Origin: Beijerinckia sp. 28-YEA-48
GTDB lineage: Bacteria > Pseudomonadota > Alphaproteobacteria > Rhizobiales > Beijerinckiaceae
Direction: 5' to 3'
DNA length: 64,000 nt
NCBI RefSeq assembly: GCF_900104955.1
Contig: NZ_FNSI01000001.1
Location: 1,646,001-1,710,000 of the forward strand
The notes under the pieces were generated by a model. It was not told where the DNA came from. It did not search any database and was given only the letters and a program-made list of their open reading frames with translations. Positions 15,722 to 23,443 of the stretch are shown here, piece after piece; positions within the stretch are counted from its first letter, which is position 1, and each line of letters starts with the position of its first letter. The translations under genes and the position numbers were made by a program.

Positions 15722-16498
15722 ATGATGCGTTATCTCCCACTCATTTCAGCTCTGCTCCTAAGCAGCGCTCCAGCTTTCGCTGACGACACTCCGCTCAGCG
15801 ACAAGCCGGCCAAAGAGTGGCTTGTGACATTGGGTGGCATCACGGCCGTTGGCGCACGCTATCCAGGCGCGAGCGACTTGAGCTTTTATGCCCTGCCCTG
15901 GATCTCGTACCGCCGGGTCGGCCAGCCAGCTGAATTCTTTTCGCCCGACGATGGCTTCGACGTGACGCTGTTTGACAGCGGCAGCTTTTCCTTTGGTCCG
16001 GTGGCCGATCTGCGGGCCGGCCGCACAGACAATGCGCTGCTGAAAACCATGGGGGCCCGCGATTTGCCGTGGGGAATCGACGCCGGCGTCTTCGCTGAAT
16101 TCTGGCCGATCGAGGGACGCCTGCGCACGCGCGTGGAGCTGCGCCAGGGGCTGACGCGCGGCAACAATGGTGCTGTGGCTGATTTCGCGGCTGACTGGGT
16201 GAGCAAATTCGACAATGTGACCTTCGCGCTGGGCCCGCGCCTGTCACTTGGCGATAGCCGCTACATGCGCAACTATTTTGCTTCGACCACCCCGCTGTTC
16301 GTTCCGAAGGCAGGTGTTAAATCGGTCGGCGCGATGACCTCCGTGTTGATCGCTCTGTCACCGCGCTGGTCGACCACTGTTTTCACGCGCGTCGATCGAC
16401 TTATCGGCGCTGCCGGCGACAGCCCCCTGGTGATGCGTCAAGGCTCCCGCTGGCAGACCTACTCAGGCGTCGGCGTCGCCTACACGTTCAGCCTTTGA
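15722..16498 (+). CDS. MipA/OmpV family outer-membrane protein
   Basis: A 258-residue protein with a signal peptide (MMRYLPLISALLLSSAPAFA) and MipA/OmpV features: GARYPGASDLSFYALPWISYRR early, the WPIEGRLRTRVELRQGL strand near the middle, and a C-terminal aromatic end (YSGVGVAYTFSL). These are outer-membrane beta-barrels found as scaffolding or osmotic/permeability proteins. The ATG at 15722 or 15725 is preferred over a GTG at 15707, because the signal peptide begins there; no strong ribosome site is visible. It is divergent from the SMR pump. Confidence 0.8.
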   Translation: MMRYLPLISALLLSSAPAFADDTPLSDKPAKEWLVTLGGITAVGARYPGASDLSFYALPWISYRRVGQPAEFFSPDDGFDVTLFDSGSFSFGPVADLRAGRTDNALLKTMGARDLPWGIDAGVFAEFWPIEGRLRTRVELRQGLTRGNNGAVADFAADWVSKFDNVTFALGPRLSLGDSRYMRNYFASTTPLFVPKAGVKSVGAMTSVLIALSPRWSTTVFTRVDRLIGAAGDSPLVMRQGSRWQTYSGVGVAYTFSL

Positions 16499-16540
16499 AG
16501 TAACGTCGTTCGTCGCCAGTTCGATAGCGGCTACTCAATC

Positions 16541-16714
16541 TCATCCGCCGTTTCTCCAAATCGCGGTAAGATCACGGTCGTTTCGAAATCGCCACCCGTT
16601 CTCGTAGAAGGCGCGCAGCGCGGCTCCCTGACTGAGCACAAATCTCTGCAGCAACGGCATCGGCGCACTGTCGAGCTGTCGCCTGTGACTGTGGAGGGCG
16701 ATCACATCGGCCAT
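16541..16714 (-). CDS. Small hypothetical protein, 57 residues
   Basis: A 57-residue frame beginning MADVIALHSHRR and ending AIWRNGG, with the segment LLQRFVLSQGAALRAFYENG in the middle. Its ATG at 16714 overlaps the stop of the upstream small membrane gene (TGATG), the usual sign of translational coupling. The product is slightly basic and has no signal or membrane segment. I do not recognise the family. Status as a gene rests on this coupling and natural composition. Confidence 0.5.
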   Translation of the reverse strand: MADVIALHSHRRQLDSAPMPLLQRFVLSQGAALRAFYENGWRFRNDRDLTAIWRNGG

Positions 16715-16818
16715 CACTTGCTGGTTTTAAAGCTCGCATAGGCAAGACTTGCCGCCAGCGACAAAAACGCAACGAGGGCGCCGATCAAGTAGGCTTTGTC
16801 CCAGAAGGTCCAATGCAT
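16714..16818 (-). CDS. Small single-pass membrane protein, 34 residues
   Basis: A 34-residue frame starting MHWTFWDKAYLIGALVAF and ending SFKTSK, with one hydrophobic helix (about residues 9-27). The ATG at 16818 has GGGAG six bases upstream; another ATG at 16824 would leave no space for the ribosome. Its stop overlaps the start of the 57-residue gene. Together they look like a tiny two-gene unit of unknown role. Confidence 0.5.
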   Translation of the reverse strand: MHWTFWDKAYLIGALVAFLSLAASLAYASFKTSK

Positions 16819-16824
16819 CTGCAT

Positions 16825-17417
16825 CTCCCATCTTAAGGAGGCAGCAATATACAATAGTCCTGTGGCCAAATCGGGTTGTCAGAGGCGGCAGGTGCAGACC
16901 AATTCGGCTCTCCGTCCTCACTGTGGGTGCAAGCCAGATCAGCCCCAACCGGGCAAGGCGCGGCAAAACCCTTCACAGCCCCGCCGGCCGCACAGGGCAC
17001 CGTCTCCGACGAGCACCAGCCATCGCGAAGGACGGGCCAATAGAAAAATGGAAGGCCAGTAAGAAGGTCGCGCTGCTCACCAAAAGACTTTGTTGGCCGA
17101 CAGTTTCGCCAGGGCAAGTTAACGCGTAAAAGTCCTCAAATTTTCAGCCATTACAGACGCTTAAACGCGGTAAAAATGAGAGCAAATGGCAACATTCCGA
17201 ACCCGCGCGGAACGACAAATACCGATATTTATTTTCTAACCTTGATTTAAACATGATACTTGTCTATATGTACCGCATCGGCTTTTGGTTGATTGTTTTG
17301 TCTCCCGCCTCTGGCGCGCTACTTTCTGTCCCCGAAAAATTCGATGCTTGCTGCACGCGAGAATACTCGCGCGCTACCGAAAATACGCGCCTAGGCGCAA
17401 CTACAGAGACCTACAAA
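16825..17417. other. Intergenic region with the leader of cspA
   Basis: About 590 bases without a convincing gene. The part nearest cspA (from about 17130) is AT-rich (AACCTTGATTTAAACATGAT near 17236), in contrast with the GC-rich surroundings, as usual for a cold-shock promoter with a long 5' leader. Frames in the first half look like noise. No clear -35/-10 pair can be fixed with confidence. Confidence 0.5.
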
Positions 17418-17627
17418 ATGGCAACCGGAACAGTTAAGTGGTTTAACGACCAAAAGGGTTATGGATTTATTGCTCCCGATGATGGCGGCAAGGACGTTTT
17501 CGTCCATGTTTCCGCTGTGGAGCAGGCTGGCATGCGCGGCCTCAACGAAGGCCAGAAGCTGAACTACGAAATCGTGACCGACAGCAGAAGCGGCAAAGCT
17601 TCGGCTGGCAAGCTTCAAGCTGCCTAA
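17418..17627 (+). CDS. cspA: Cold-shock protein (CspA family)
   Basis: A 69-residue single CSD-fold protein, the usual length. It has KWFNDQKGYGFIAPDDGGKD with RNP1 (KGYGFI, residues 13-18) and RNP2 (VFVHVS, 27-32). It binds single-stranded RNA and DNA and acts as RNA chaperone in cold or stationary phase. The start at 17418 was chosen because the family begins MATGTVKWFN; a longer frame from 17253 is only leader sequence. An intrinsic terminator follows at 17698-17728. A leader of unusual AT content lies upstream. Confidence 0.95.
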   Translation: MATGTVKWFNDQKGYGFIAPDDGGKDVFVHVSAVEQAGMRGLNEGQKLNYEIVTDSRSGKASAGKLQAA

Positions 17628-17697
17628 TTAAAGAATGCGATAGTCTCTAAAGCGCGAGCCACGGATGTACTGGTGGTGTTCAAGGGACCGTCTCAAG

Positions 17698-17728
17698 AGC
17701 CTCGGAGAAATCCGGGGCTTTATTTTTA
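17698..17728 (+). terminator. Rho-independent terminator of cspA
   Basis: AGCCTCGG (17698-17705), six-base loop, CCGGGGCT (17712-17719) with one G-U pair, then the T-rich tail TTATTTTTATC. It lies 70 bp after the stop of cspA. Confidence 0.8.
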
Positions 17729-17795
17729 TCAAGGGCAGCGTGATGAGAGCCCGTGTCAGCGGCGAGGCATCCCGCCACGCCGCTCACGCCGGCCG

Positions 17796-19016
17796 CTACA
17801 TGATATTGCCGACCGCATCAGCGGCCGCAGCGTCGGTGTAGAATTCGGGTTTCATGCGACTGGCCAAGCCCTCCTCGCGCAGGCGCGCCTCGAACTCCTG
17901 GCGCAGATGCGGATCCTCGTCACAATAGGGAATGGCACTGCCACCCTTCTTCAAGTCGATGGCGCCATAATCCATCACCTTTTCGCCCGGCAGACCGGGC
18001 TTGCGCGAACGCTGGTTATTGGGACCGTGCCAAGCACTGACGCGCAGCGGTTCGGAGCCAATGCCGAAATGCTGGTGGAACCAATCGCCTGACATCGGCG
18101 CGGCGGAAACGAGGCCGCCGTATTCGTATTCCTGCCGCTTCACCTTGTCGGCGAAACCGTTCTGCCAGGGATGCATGCCAAGCTCGGCCGGCCAAGTGTA
18201 GGTATAGCCCCTGCCCTTCAGGCAGAGCAGCACCGCCGCCGACATGTGCTTGTGCGCCTTGGAATAGCGTCCGGTCTCGTGTTGGCCGACCCACAGATAG
18301 AACCGATTACCCGTCATATGCGGCTCGACCCGGCGATAGCCCGGAGAGCGGCGGTTATCGAGCGGCAGTTCGGTGTTGACCAAATCGGGCACGAAATTGG
18401 TGCGCCGCATGGCAAGGCCGCGCACCGGATCGGGTAGCACGTCGTCATTGGGCTTGAAGTAATCGGCGGCGCCCGAGTAACGCTCGGTGAAATCATAGTC
18501 GCAGTCGAAGATGAAGCGCGGATTGTCGAGGAGGTTCATCATGTTCGGAGCGGTCGTGCCACACAGCAGCAGCGCCGGCGCATTGGTGGCGTTGACGAAG
18601 CGATGATTGGCGTTGAGCGGGATCGAGAACAGCGATCCCTTCTGCCATTCGAACACCTGCTTCTTCGGCCCGCTGCGCCACACTTCTGTCGTGCCACGCC
18701 CTTCGACGACGAAAACCACTTTCTCGTAGAGATGCTTTTCCGCGTTCAGCGCGCCACCGGGCGGCACTTCCACGACATACTGCCCCCAAAGCCCTTCGGT
18801 GCCGAAGAGCTGGATATAGCTGCCGCGACCGCCAAGCCGCTTCCACGGCTCGAGCGGCAGATCCAGCACTGTGCGCACGCCGATGTCGCGATAGACCGGG
18901 ACGCCCTCATCTTCCATGAATTTGTCGTAAGGCATGGGCGGGCGGCTGAATTTGCCAAAGCCTGCATTCTGCCCCGTGGTCGGTTCATGCCAATGTTCGG
19001 GTCCGTCATGGGGCAT
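17796..19016 (-). CDS. Bicupin domain protein (gentisate-dioxygenase-like)
   Basis: A 406-residue protein with two cupin cores. The first is around HLYEKVVFVVEGRGTTEVW with SLFSIPLNANHRF as its second motif; the second is around KAHKHMSAAVLLCLKGRGYTY with GDWFHQHF. Bicupins of this size include gentisate/1-hydroxy-2-naphthoate dioxygenase relatives and other non-haem iron dioxygenases; the exact reaction is not clear. The ATG at 19016 has AGGAGG six bases upstream; the frame extends further 5' but without support. It lies 179 bp downstream of a Bug protein gene on the same strand, probably one operon that uptakes and processes an organic acid. The LysR gene at 20383 is the likely regulator. 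Confidence 0.75.
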   Translation of the reverse strand: MPHDGPEHWHEPTTGQNAGFGKFSRPPMPYDKFMEDEGVPVYRDIGVRTVLDLPLEPWKRLGGRGSYIQLFGTEGLWGQYVVEVPPGGALNAEKHLYEKVVFVVEGRGTTEVWRSGPKKQVFEWQKGSLFSIPLNANHRFVNATNAPALLLCGTTAPNMMNLLDNPRFIFDCDYDFTERYSGAADYFKPNDDVLPDPVRGLAMRRTNFVPDLVNTELPLDNRRSPGYRRVEPHMTGNRFYLWVGQHETGRYSKAHKHMSAAVLLCLKGRGYTYTWPAELGMHPWQNGFADKVKRQEYEYGGLVSAAPMSGDWFHQHFGIGSEPLRVSAWHGPNNQRSRKPGLPGEKVMDYGAIDLKKGGSAIPYCDEDPHLRQEFEARLREEGLASRMKPEFYTDAAAADAVGNIM

Positions 19017-19195
19017 GGAATCCTCCTGTGTGTTTGGCATTACCGCAGCGGCGTCGAGGCCTCCTGCTGGCGCGTATTGTCTCCAAATGGAGAGAAAACT
19101 CGCCTGCGTCAAGGAATGCGCTGAAGCGGAGCTAAGTCGAACGGACAACGACAGGCTGATCTTCGGCCTCTCCCCGATACTTCATTCAGGCTTGT

Positions 19196-20221
19196 TCAAC
19201 GGCCCAGCGCTTGCTTGACACGATCGAGCACCTCCGGTGGCGAATTGGCAGCATCTTTCAAAAGAGCGTCGACCTCCTCGCCGGTGACGAGATCGATGCC
19301 CATGCGCGCACGATCGGCATCCTTCTTGAGTTCAGGGTCGCGCATGGCGTCATTGAAGGCTTGGCGCAGCGCCTTGACGCGATCGGCCGGCAGACCAGGC
19401 GGCGCGACAAACGGGCGTCCGATCACCTCACGCGCCAGCAGAAAATCCAACGCCTTTTTGTCGGTTGGATCGGTCACCGAGTCTCGGATTTTTGGGAGGC
19501 CCGGCAGGAAGGAAATGTCCGTTGTTCCCGTCTGGAACAGAACGTTGATCTTCTTGTCGCGGATCCAGTCGGGATGCACCACCATGAGCGCGCTGACCGC
19601 CCAATAGGCGATGCCGGCAAGTTCGCCCGCCTCCATGGCAAGCGCGGCGGCGTTCGTATCCTTGTATCCGGAGATGATCTTAAACTTGGAGCCGGCAAGC
19701 GTATTGATGGCGCGCGGAATGATTTCGGAATCCGCGCCCACGCCGGTGCCCGGCACGATCAGCTCTGTCTTCTTCAGATCGTCGAGCGTTTTCACCGGCG
19801 AGGTATGCCATGCCATGGCGAGCGAAGCCTCGCTGTTCATGCTGCCGATCCAGGTGAATTGCAGCGGATCCCAATTGACGTCGCGGGCGCCTAACATAGG
19901 TTCGAATGGCAGGCCACGTCCAATCGTTCCGATCAACGAGCCATCGCGCGGCGCGATGCGGTTCATGTAGTCGACGACTTTCAAGCCGCCGGCGCCGACC
20001 ATATATTGGATGATGATCCCCGGTTTGCCGGGCAGATATTCGGGCAAGTATTTAGCGAGCAGCCGCGCATAAACATCATAAGGGGAGCCAGCGCCGGCAT
20101 AGACAAGTATGGTGAGCTGTTTATTTTTATAGAAACTCTCGACGCTCTGCGCGCGCGCGACGCCCAGGCTCATCGCAACGGAAAGAGCCATCGCGGCGAC
20201 GCGATGAAAAATGAGCGACAT
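19196..20221 (-). CDS. Bug/TctC family periplasmic substrate-binding protein
   Basis: A 341-residue protein with a Sec signal peptide (ends SLGVARA, then QSVESFYKNKQL) and the Bug fold: ILVYAGAGSPYDVYARLLAK with PGKPGIIIQYMVGAGGLKV, and APRDGSLIG. The sequence branch with YAG.GSPYD is the same as the Bug gene at 57588. The ATG at 20221 with GGAGG five bases upstream was chosen over an in-frame TTG directly before it. It leads the bicupin gene and is divergent from a LysR gene; a palindrome (20249-20260) lies in its leader. The ligand is unknown; no TctAB in the window. Confidence 0.88.
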   Translation of the reverse strand: MSLIFHRVAAMALSVAMSLGVARAQSVESFYKNKQLTILVYAGAGSPYDVYARLLAKYLPEYLPGKPGIIIQYMVGAGGLKVVDYMNRIAPRDGSLIGTIGRGLPFEPMLGARDVNWDPLQFTWIGSMNSEASLAMAWHTSPVKTLDDLKKTELIVPGTGVGADSEIIPRAINTLAGSKFKIISGYKDTNAAALAMEAGELAGIAYWAVSALMVVHPDWIRDKKINVLFQTGTTDISFLPGLPKIRDSVTDPTDKKALDFLLAREVIGRPFVAPPGLPADRVKALRQAFNDAMRDPELKKDADRARMGIDLVTGEEVDALLKDAANSPPEVLDRVKQALGR

Positions 20222-20248
20222 CAAGTCCTCCCAAAATTATTCTTTGGT

Positions 20249-20260
20249 CGATCATGATCG
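20249..20260. promoter_or_regulatory. 12-bp palindrome in the leader of the Bug-bicupin operon
   Basis: CGATCATGATCG is a perfect palindrome, flanked by GGT and GACC so that near-symmetry extends. It lies between the divergent Bug gene (start 20221) and LysR gene (start 20383) and may be a regulator site. LysR sites usually show T-N11-A symmetry, so identity is open. Confidence 0.35.
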
Positions 20261-20382
20261 GACCTGTCGTAGACGTCAACTCGCTGCAACGAAGTGCAGT
20301 AAAATGCAGGAAACAGCCATCGGCGCATGATTTTGTGACGCGGCCAGTTCGCGCGATCGCGCGTTATGCTACCACTTAAGTC

Positions 20383-21291
20383 ATGCTCAACATCGACACC
20401 CTCGATCTGAAACGCCTGCGCGCCTTCCATCTGGTGGCCCGACAGGGCAGTCTCAGGCTGGCGGCAGCGCGGCTCAAACAGTCGATCCCTGCGATCTCTG
20501 GCAAAATCCGCAAGCTTGAAAGCGAACTGGGCTTCGCGCTTTTCGAGCGCCTGCCCAACCGTCTCGTACTCACGCCGTCTGGCGAGCGTGTCCTCGCCGA
20601 GGTCGACGCGATCTTCGCGCGGGCCGAACAGGCGATAGCGAACCTGTCACGCGGTGCATCGGAAGGACGTCTGGCTATCTCGGTCGGCAGCGATCACGCT
20701 TGGTTCTTCGCGCCGCGCATTCGCGATTTTCTCAACCGCTACCCATCGATCGAAGTAAGCCTGCGCGTCTATAAATCAGCGGATGCCCTCGTCGCGCTCG
20801 ACAAGGACGATATCGATGTCGCCCTGGGCATCTTCCCCCATCTGCCCAAGCGACTTGTCCGCGAGAGCGTGATCCAAACCGGCCTATCCCTGGCCTATCA
20901 TCCGAAGAATTTTCCGCCGCACCGCAAGCCAGGCCTTGCCGATCTCGCCGGCCAGCGGCTCATCGTGCCCCCAGCGACGACAGCAACACGGCGCATGATC
21001 GACAACAAGCTGGGGCCGACCCTCAAACGCGCCTCCATGCTGCTGGAAGCGCCGACCTGCGCCACCGCCGCCGCCTTCGTTGAGGCCGGTGTTGGCAGCG
21101 CTATCGTTCATACGCTCTGCATCGATCACTTGCGCTCGTCCCATGTGCAGGCGGTGGAGCTTGGTCCCCGCGCGGGCGTGCTCGAGTTCGGCGTTGTCTA
21201 TCGCAAGGGCGTGTCGCGCACGCCCCATGCAACCGAGCTGATCGAGGCGCTGGCGCAGAAACAGCGGCCAGCGAGATTAAGCAGAAGTTGA
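20383..21291 (+). CDS. LysR family transcriptional regulator
   Basis: A 302-residue LTTR with the N-terminal winged helix (LKRLRAFHLVARQGSLRLAA, then AARLKQSIPAISGKIRKLE, about residues 7-50) and a C-terminal effector domain (RLAISVGSDHAW, DVALGIFPHLPKRLVRE). It is divergent from the Bug-bicupin operon and lies just upstream of hyuA on the same strand, so it may control either. Effector unknown. The start at ATG 20383 agrees with the family. Confidence 0.93.
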   Translation: MLNIDTLDLKRLRAFHLVARQGSLRLAAARLKQSIPAISGKIRKLESELGFALFERLPNRLVLTPSGERVLAEVDAIFARAEQAIANLSRGASEGRLAISVGSDHAWFFAPRIRDFLNRYPSIEVSLRVYKSADALVALDKDDIDVALGIFPHLPKRLVRESVIQTGLSLAYHPKNFPPHRKPGLADLAGQRLIVPPATTATRRMIDNKLGPTLKRASMLLEAPTCATAAAFVEAGVGSAIVHTLCIDHLRSSHVQAVELGPRAGVLEFGVVYRKGVSRTPHATELIEALAQKQRPARLSRS

Positions 21292-21377
21292 ACTCAGGTA
21301 CACAAACACTATCATTTACCTGATCCTCTCGCCCGTCTAGGCTGCCGTCCGAAAAGAACGAAAGGGCGGAATCGTCA

Positions 21378-23441
21378 ATGGGGCGTTATCGGGTCACCGT
21401 CGATACGGGCGGCACGTTCTCGGATTTTGTGTATCTCGACGAAGATACGGACGAGATCACAGTCGCCAAGATTCCCTCGACCCCCGACGATCCCTCCAGA
21501 GCCATCCTCGCCGGTATCGAGCGGCTGATCGGAAAAGGCGTCGCGCCAACCGACATCCGCTACTTCTGCCACGGCACCACGGTCGGCACGAACGCGCTGC
21601 TCGAAGGCAAGGGCGTGCGCACTGGCCTTCTCGTCACGCAGGGCTTCCGCGGCATTTACGAGGTGCAGGAACAGTCGCGCCCGCACGGACCGACCATCTT
21701 CGACATCATGTACGACAAGCCGCCCCTGCTCGCGCCGGCAAGCCAGACAGGCGAGGTGCGCGAGCGCGTCACGTCCAGCGGTGAAACGCTCATCCCGCTC
21801 GATGAGGCGCAGATCCGGGCGGAAGCACGGCGTCTCGGCAAGAGCGGCGTTGAATCGATCGCCGTCTGCCTGCTGTTCTCCTTCCTCAAGCCCGAGCACG
21901 AGGCGCGCGTGCGCGCCATCATCGCGGAGGAAATTCCAGGTTGCAGCGTCTCGCTCTCAAGCGAGATCGTGCCGCAGATCAGGGAATATTACCGGCTCTC
22001 GACGACCGTCATCAACGCCTACCTGCAGCCGATCCTGGCCCGCTACATCGCCAATCTCGACGACCGCCTCAACGGCGCGGGCGTTGCCACGCCGCAGAAA
22101 TACATCATGCAGTCGAACGGCGGCATGTCGACCTTCGCGGCAACGGCGAAGAAGGCCGTCGCCACCGTGCTCTCGGGCCCGGCGGGCGGCGTCACGGCCA
22201 GCCTGCAGGCCTGCCGCACGACGGGCTTTCAAAACCTCATCACCTTCGATATGGGCGGCACGTCCTGCGATGTGGCGCTCATCAAGGACGGCGAACCTTC
22301 GCTCAGCAATCGCGGCAAGATCGAAGGCCGCGACATCGCCCTGCCGATGATCGACATCAACACGGTTTCGGCGGGCGGCGGCACCTTGGCCCGCGTCGAC
22401 CGTTTCGGCACGCTCGAGGTCGGTCCCGAAAGCGCTGGCGCACAGCCCGGCCCCGCCTGCTACGGGCGCGGTGGCGAACAGCCGACGATCACCGATTGCA
22501 ACCTCGTGCTGGGCTATCTTTCGCCGGATAATTTCTTGGGCGGCCAGATGACGCTCGACCGCGTCCGGGCGCATCTGGCGGTCGAGAGCCATGTGGCGCA
22601 GAAACTCGACATGGATGTTCCCGCCGCCGCCGAGGGCATCGTGCGCATCATCAACGTCAAGATGCAGGAGGCGATCAAGGCGATCTCCACCATGCGCGGC
22701 CACGACTTGCGCGAGTTCATGCTGCTCGCCTTCGGCGGCGCCGGGCCGCTGCATGCTGGCCGCATCGCAGCCGATCTGGGCATGGCGGGCGTCATCGTGC
22801 CGCCGTTCCCGGGCGTCTATTCGGCCATGGGCCTCGTCATGTCGGACGTGAAGCACGATTACATCCGCTCGCGCCTGTCGCCCCTCGCCAATGTCACGGA
22901 AGGCCAGATCAACGCGATTTTCGACTATCTCGGCAGGCTGGCGCGCGAAGACCTCGCGGCCGAGCATTTCGCCGAGGCGCAAATCCGCATCGAGCCGGCG
23001 CTCGACATGCGCTACGCTGGCCAGGGTTACGAGATCACGGTTCCCTGCGACGCCCTCCTCCAGCCTGGTGCCATCAGGGCGCTGCGCCAGCGTTTCGACG
23101 AATTGCACAAGGAGAGCTTCGGCCACACGGCGCCCGACGAACCGGTCGAGATCGTCTCTTACCGCCTGCGCGGCGTCGGCCTCGTGCCGCCGGTGAAAAT
23201 CCCGACATTCGAACCGACCGGCGCGAAGCTCGCAGACGCCCTGCGCGAGACGCGCAAGGCGCAGTTCGACGGCCAGATCGTCGACTGCCCGGTCTATCAG
23301 CGCGAAAAGCTCGACGTCGGCGCCACCTTTATCGGCCCCGCCATCATCGACCAGCTCGATTGCACCACGGTGCTCTTCCCCGGCCACGTGGCGCGGGTCG
23401 ACGCATACCGCAACATCATCATGACCGTACAGGAGGCCTGA
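21378..23441 (+). CDS. hyuA: Hydantoinase/oxoprolinase subunit A (HyuA family)
   Basis: A 687-residue protein of the ATP-dependent hydantoinase A/oxoprolinase/acetone carboxylase family. The actin-like ATP site is seen in RVTVDTGGTFSDFVYLDEDT (N-terminus), FCHGTTVGTNALLEGKG and ITFDMGGTSCDVALI. The C-terminal part is the usual HyuA domain (LAFGGAGPLHAG). Together with HyuB it cleaves cyclic amides such as hydantoins or 5-oxoproline using ATP. Its stop is 3 bp from the hyuB start and AGGAGG sits in its last codons. Substrate is not fixed by the sequence. Confidence 0.93.
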   Translation: MGRYRVTVDTGGTFSDFVYLDEDTDEITVAKIPSTPDDPSRAILAGIERLIGKGVAPTDIRYFCHGTTVGTNALLEGKGVRTGLLVTQGFRGIYEVQEQSRPHGPTIFDIMYDKPPLLAPASQTGEVRERVTSSGETLIPLDEAQIRAEARRLGKSGVESIAVCLLFSFLKPEHEARVRAIIAEEIPGCSVSLSSEIVPQIREYYRLSTTVINAYLQPILARYIANLDDRLNGAGVATPQKYIMQSNGGMSTFAATAKKAVATVLSGPAGGVTASLQACRTTGFQNLITFDMGGTSCDVALIKDGEPSLSNRGKIEGRDIALPMIDINTVSAGGGTLARVDRFGTLEVGPESAGAQPGPACYGRGGEQPTITDCNLVLGYLSPDNFLGGQMTLDRVRAHLAVESHVAQKLDMDVPAAAEGIVRIINVKMQEAIKAISTMRGHDLREFMLLAFGGAGPLHAGRIAADLGMAGVIVPPFPGVYSAMGLVMSDVKHDYIRSRLSPLANVTEGQINAIFDYLGRLAREDLAAEHFAEAQIRIEPALDMRYAGQGYEITVPCDALLQPGAIRALRQRFDELHKESFGHTAPDEPVEIVSYRLRGVGLVPPVKIPTFEPTGAKLADALRETRKAQFDGQIVDCPVYQREKLDVGATFIGPAIIDQLDCTTVLFPGHVARVDAYRNIIMTVQEA

Positions 23442-23443
23442 GC

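Noticed and set aside
21957-23387. Long minus-strand frame opposite hyuA
   Set aside because: The plus-strand HyuA has all family motifs; the reverse frame is a GC-bias artefact.
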